Positions 61,094-64,000 of a stretch of DNA of 64,000 nucleotides are shown piece by piece. Below the pieces are notes generated by a model, which worked only from the letters and a program-made list of their open reading frames with translations, was not told where the DNA came from and ran no database searches. The position numbers and the translations under genes are program-made. Source of the stretch: Deltaproteobacteria bacterium (GTDB taxonomy: Bacteria; Bdellovibrionota; Bdellovibrionia; Bdellovibrionales; JAMPXM01); the NCBI GenBank assembly GCA_017302795.1, contig JAFLCB010000004.1, positions 1-64,000 on the forward strand, written 5' to 3'. Numbering within the stretch: position 1 is the first letter of the stretch; the number at the start of each line of letters is the position of its first letter.

Positions 61094-63232
61094 GTGAAAA
61101 AGTCCGTTTTTAGGAATGGCCAAAAGCCAAAACAGATGACGCCACATCTGGCATCGATGATCGCTTTGCAGTTGCTGGCAGCAACAGCCTACGCCCAAAC
61201 TTCGCCGCAGTTTTTTACAGCCCCGGCTCCTGCGCCACTGGTGATGGCGATGAACGCAGCACCCTTGTCGGGAACAGTCGTTTCAAGTTCAAAGGACTGG
61301 CGCCTACTCGACATGGGCTCTAGCTGTGTTGCAGAAACGGCGGTCGCGATTGACGGAGTCACACATCACCTTGAAGTGCGCGTTACGAAAGTCGCTTCGT
61401 CTCCGCTTGAACTGACGATTCGCGCAGAAGCCGCGTCAACACCTGTGATGGGCTACAAGGCTTCGCTTGATCGCGCAAAAACAAAAGTTTACGCGTTCGC
61501 GAAACTTTCCAATACAGCTGGCGAAGAAGTGTTCTGGAACATTCCACGCGGATCGGAAGATCTCGTTTCATACTTAAAGCGCGAGAACAAATTTGAAGTC
61601 CAAGCAACGGATTCTTCTGGTCTTGCCGGAAAAACTGCCGTGTTTTCACTACGTGGTTCGAGCGCCACTATTTCTGATCTTGGAAAGAAATGTGCAGCTG
61701 GCCTTTCTATTCCGACCCCTGCTGATTCTGCCTTCGAAAAGGCGTTCTTGCCGCAAGCCGTGGCGTCGGTCGACCTCGCTCGCGTGACACCGGCAAAAGC
61801 CGATGCGCTTCGCAGCTTTCTAGCCAACGCGCGCCTCGCATTCTTGGATTCCGCTGCCACGCAGTCGGAAATCGAACGCTTGAACGCACAGTACCTTCGC
61901 GAGATCAATGAGCTCGCCGGCCTTCGCCGCAACCTCGATCGGTTGACTCAGCAAGAAGTTAAGCGTCTCGAGACAGAGCGCGCGAACGCGCAAGTCGCAA
62001 TCGCAACGGCATCGCAAGAGATCCAGACTTTGAAACCACAAGTTGGAACCATCGAGGGTCAGCTTGTCACAGCCAATGCCGAGTACGAAACTGCGTACAA
62101 CGCAATCAAGCCACACCTTGGCGAATACAATCGACTTGTCCAAGCCGTGCGAACTCAGGAATCGCGTGAAGACGATGCGCAAAATCGACTTTCGCAAGCA
62201 GAAAGTCGCCTTGGCGAAAGCCAAGTCGCTCTCCGCGATCTTGAAAACGAAGCGCGCAATCTGCGTCAGTCTTACTCGAGCGCACAAAGCGAAGCGCAAT
62301 CCGCACGCACCGAATACCAACGAGATGGCCAAGAGCTTCGTCGCTTCGATCGCAATCGCGAAATTCGCGATCGACTGGCTCGCGACGGTCGCATTGATAG
62401 CATCGAACGAGAAGTTCAGCAGTTCGACGCTCGCATCCGTGCCCAGCAGCAAGCGTTGGCTAATCAAGAAGTAGAGCGAAACCGCTTAAATGCAGAACTT
62501 CAAAACTGCAAACAACAGGCAGGTCGGGATTGCTCGGGCGAACAACAGCGTCTTGTCGATGCTCAGCGCCGTTTCCAAGAAATTCGCCAAGGCATTGCGC
62601 AACTCGAGCAAAACCGAGCCTCGAAACAAGGTGAAATCGCTGGCATTCAGCGCCAATTTGAAAGCGAAGTCGATCGCTTGCAAAACGAACTCGAGCGCCG
62701 GGAAGCTGCTTCACGCCAGAGTTTGAATAACGCCGAAATGCGCCTTCGTGAGATCGAAAGCCGCCTGCGATCGATTGAACAAGTTGAAATTCCATCGCGC
62801 GAAAGTGACATTCGCCGACTTGAAAGCGAACGTTCATCTGCAAGTACAGATTTGTCCGATGCGACTCGCCGCTTGCGACAAGCGCGTCAGGATCTTTCAA
62901 GTTTCAAAGCTTCTGTCGGATTTGATGCGCTTCAAGCAGAAGTGGATCGCAAGCTCGCTAGAGTGAAATCGTTGAAAAACGATCTCGCGAAAGTCGACCG
63001 CGAAATCAAACGCCGCGAGAAAACCATCGCCGATGGTCAAAAGACATTGGCGCAAGTCGCGGTCGAAATGGAACGCGTTCTTGAGCAGATTAAGCTAAAA
63101 GAAGCGCGATCAGGCGAAGTACAACGCGCTCTTGAGCCATACGAGCTAGAGAAAAATGCGTTGGGTGCGCGGAAGCTTACAAGCGACCAAGCTTTTGCCG
63201 CGAACCAGTCTCAGTTCGCAGCGAATCTCTAG
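61094..63232 (+). CDS. Large exported coiled-coil protein
   Basis: This 712-residue protein starts at GTG 61094 behind GGGGAG. The signal peptide (residues 16-35, LQLLAATAYAQ) is followed by a strand-rich domain to about residue 205 with a likely disulfide (Cys78 and Cys200). From about 255 to 690 it is nearly continuous coiled coil (EIERLNAQYLREINELAGLR, ESREDDAQNRLSQAESRLGE, RRLESERSSASTDL) with one break containing a Cys pair (LQNCKQQAGRDCSGEQ). Arginine is mostly CGC in the coil, suggesting high expression. No family is recognised. It is probably a periplasmic fibre or envelope spacer. A strong terminator follows. Confidence 0.78.
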   Translation: MKKSVFRNGQKPKQMTPHLASMIALQLLAATAYAQTSPQFFTAPAPAPLVMAMNAAPLSGTVVSSSKDWRLLDMGSSCVAETAVAIDGVTHHLEVRVTKVASSPLELTIRAEAASTPVMGYKASLDRAKTKVYAFAKLSNTAGEEVFWNIPRGSEDLVSYLKRENKFEVQATDSSGLAGKTAVFSLRGSSATISDLGKKCAAGLSIPTPADSAFEKAFLPQAVASVDLARVTPAKADALRSFLANARLAFLDSAATQSEIERLNAQYLREINELAGLRRNLDRLTQQEVKRLETERANAQVAIATASQEIQTLKPQVGTIEGQLVTANAEYETAYNAIKPHLGEYNRLVQAVRTQESREDDAQNRLSQAESRLGESQVALRDLENEARNLRQSYSSAQSEAQSARTEYQRDGQELRRFDRNREIRDRLARDGRIDSIEREVQQFDARIRAQQQALANQEVERNRLNAELQNCKQQAGRDCSGEQQRLVDAQRRFQEIRQGIAQLEQNRASKQGEIAGIQRQFESEVDRLQNELERREAASRQSLNNAEMRLREIESRLRSIEQVEIPSRESDIRRLESERSSASTDLSDATRRLRQARQDLSSFKASVGFDALQAEVDRKLARVKSLKNDLAKVDREIKRREKTIADGQKTLAQVAVEMERVLEQIKLKEARSGEVQRALEPYELEKNALGARKLTSDQAFAANQSQFAANL

Positions 63233-63288
63233 TCGAAGCTTCCTAAGTCTAAAGACTAGTCCTTTAGCCGAAAAGTCGAGTGTCACAC

Positions 63289-63320
63289 AAAACGGGTCGA
63301 GGTTCCCTCGGCCCGTTTTT
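63289..63320 (+). terminator. Intrinsic terminator of the coiled-coil gene
   Basis: AAAACGGGTCGAGG and CCTCGGCCCGTTTT form a 14-bp stem with one G-U pair and a 3-nt loop, ending in T5. It lies 57 bp after the stop. Confidence 0.88.
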
Positions 63321-63454
63321 GATTTGGCTCTACTTCCGCTGGCGAGGCGACCACTAAATCCTCCCTACTAATGGCCGATTTTCTCTGCCCTGGTCTTACA
63401 ACTGTCCCTGCCGGGCTGCCAAACTACAATAGGTAGAACAGTAGGAGACCTCAA

Positions 63455-64000
63455 ATGACCAGATTGGCCGAAGTGTTACTTTTTCTAGTGATCACTTCCA
63501 CTTCATTAAACTCCCACGCTGAAGTTTACCCCGCAACCGATGCCGGACGATTGGAACGGGCAAAAGATGAATGCCATTATCTTCTGGGGCGCGGACCAGG
63601 ATCGGCGTTTGATTCGGACGAACCAGGAGCGACGCCCGCCCCCCGCCCCACCCCGCTACCAGACGTTCACTTGGTTCGATACGGAAAAGTTATGGTTTTC
63701 AATCAAGATAGATCGGTCACAGTCATTCGTGAAGACGGATCAACCACTGTTGGCGATTCTAACAAATGTGAAAAATCCGAGATGACATTAGGAAAATACA
63801 CGGCCAATCGGTTTGTTGAATTGGCTAAATACGTGAAAGCTCAGTTCCAAATGCCAAAAGACGTTCAAGTGAAAATGAACAAGTGGCTGATTCGCTATTT
63901 CGATAATTGTTCTAAAGTTTATCCCGACGTTGAGGCCCTGCGGCCGATGCTTGCAGATATTCAAAGCGCGGCAAACAAAGGCGAAAAAAACGGCCCTGCG
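63455..64000 (+). CDS. Exported hypothetical protein, 3' end beyond the window
   Basis: An open frame of 182 codons runs from ATG 63455, behind TAGGAGACC, to the window edge without a stop. A signal peptide (LAEVLLFLVITSTSLNSHAE, residues 4-23) is followed by a short domain with Cys40 and a Pro-rich linker (GATPAPRPTPLPD). A second part follows (VRYGKVMVFNQDRSVTVIRE, LGKYTANRFVELAKYVKAQF, KWLIRYFDNCSKVYPDVEAL). No family is recognised. It is separated from the preceding gene by a terminator, so it has its own promoter. Confidence 0.72.
   Translation, partial: MTRLAEVLLFLVITSTSLNSHAEVYPATDAGRLERAKDECHYLLGRGPGSAFDSDEPGATPAPRPTPLPDVHLVRYGKVMVFNQDRSVTVIREDGSTTVGDSNKCEKSEMTLGKYTANRFVELAKYVKAQFQMPKDVQVKMNKWLIRYFDNCSKVYPDVEALRPMLADIQSAANKGEKNGPA

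Overview
The window carries about 55 genes plus one tRNA. It reads as chromosomal DNA of a Gram-negative bacterium of medium GC. Exported proteins with signal peptides or lipoboxes, outer-membrane barrels, a PBP1C/alpha-2-macroglobulin pair, oligoribonuclease, BolA and EttA all point that way. The many secreted proteins of unrecognised family, together with a SWIB protein carrying a histone-H1-like tail, suggest Bdellovibrionota (Bdellovibrio-like). That placement is inference; no rRNA is present to settle it.

Left edge (1-3000): an accessory-looking strip. It holds the start of a RelE/HigB-type toxin gene running off the edge behind a perfect 16-bp inverted repeat, a membrane-anchored unknown, an exported DsrE protein and a methyltransferase. 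It ends at a tRNA-Asp whose 3' end faces the strip, the usual geometry of a tRNA-bounded island. From 3000 to 4500 lie an exported heavy-metal-associated protein and two unknowns.

4486-13757 (minus strand): the most distinctive block. A four-gene run with overlapping or abutting ends encodes an SDR enzyme, a luciferase-like flavin monooxygenase, an asparaginase-II-family hydrolase and an aldehyde dehydrogenase with the 2-aminomuconate-semialdehyde dehydrogenase signature. About 2 kb downstream on the same strand are a LigB-type extradiol dioxygenase catalytic subunit (AmnB-like) and a degenerate partner subunit fused to a RidA-type deaminase (AmnA-AmnD-like). Together they look like an aminophenol-type meta-cleavage route with two unusual additions.

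13900-25000: pyrophosphatase, a ferredoxin reductase-like flavoprotein and an outer-membrane protein; an unknown two-gene membrane/secreted pair; a lipoprotein form of SAM hydroxide adenosyltransferase; a metal-handling-like operon (two YtkA/FixH-like proteins, a thioredoxin-fold protein with a CPC motif, a barrel); and a pair encoding a secreted caspase/CHAT-like protein with a helical-repeat partner.

25000-36700: housekeeping genes (Smr, Orn, AhcY, Map, EttA, BolA) mixed with the SWIB protein, an MFS carrier, a C-terminal J-domain protein and a 1.07-kb-residue exported protein with a transglutaminase-like Cys/His core. 36900-46500: a LytM/M23 peptidase, a PadR-DUF1700-DUF4097 envelope-sensing triad with a probably leaderless first gene, an esterase, and a tight operon of zinc-ribbon protein, EEP-fold phosphatase/nuclease, TauE/SafE permease and UvrD/Rep helicase.

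46600-64000: fumarase, a LOG protein and an unknown; SDR, PBP1C and a 1950-residue alpha-2-macroglobulin; EVE-domain protein and tRNA-dihydrouridine synthase; glutaredoxin and an eIF1/SUI1 protein; and a large exported coiled-coil protein behind a 430-bp leader. A further secreted protein gene runs off the right edge.
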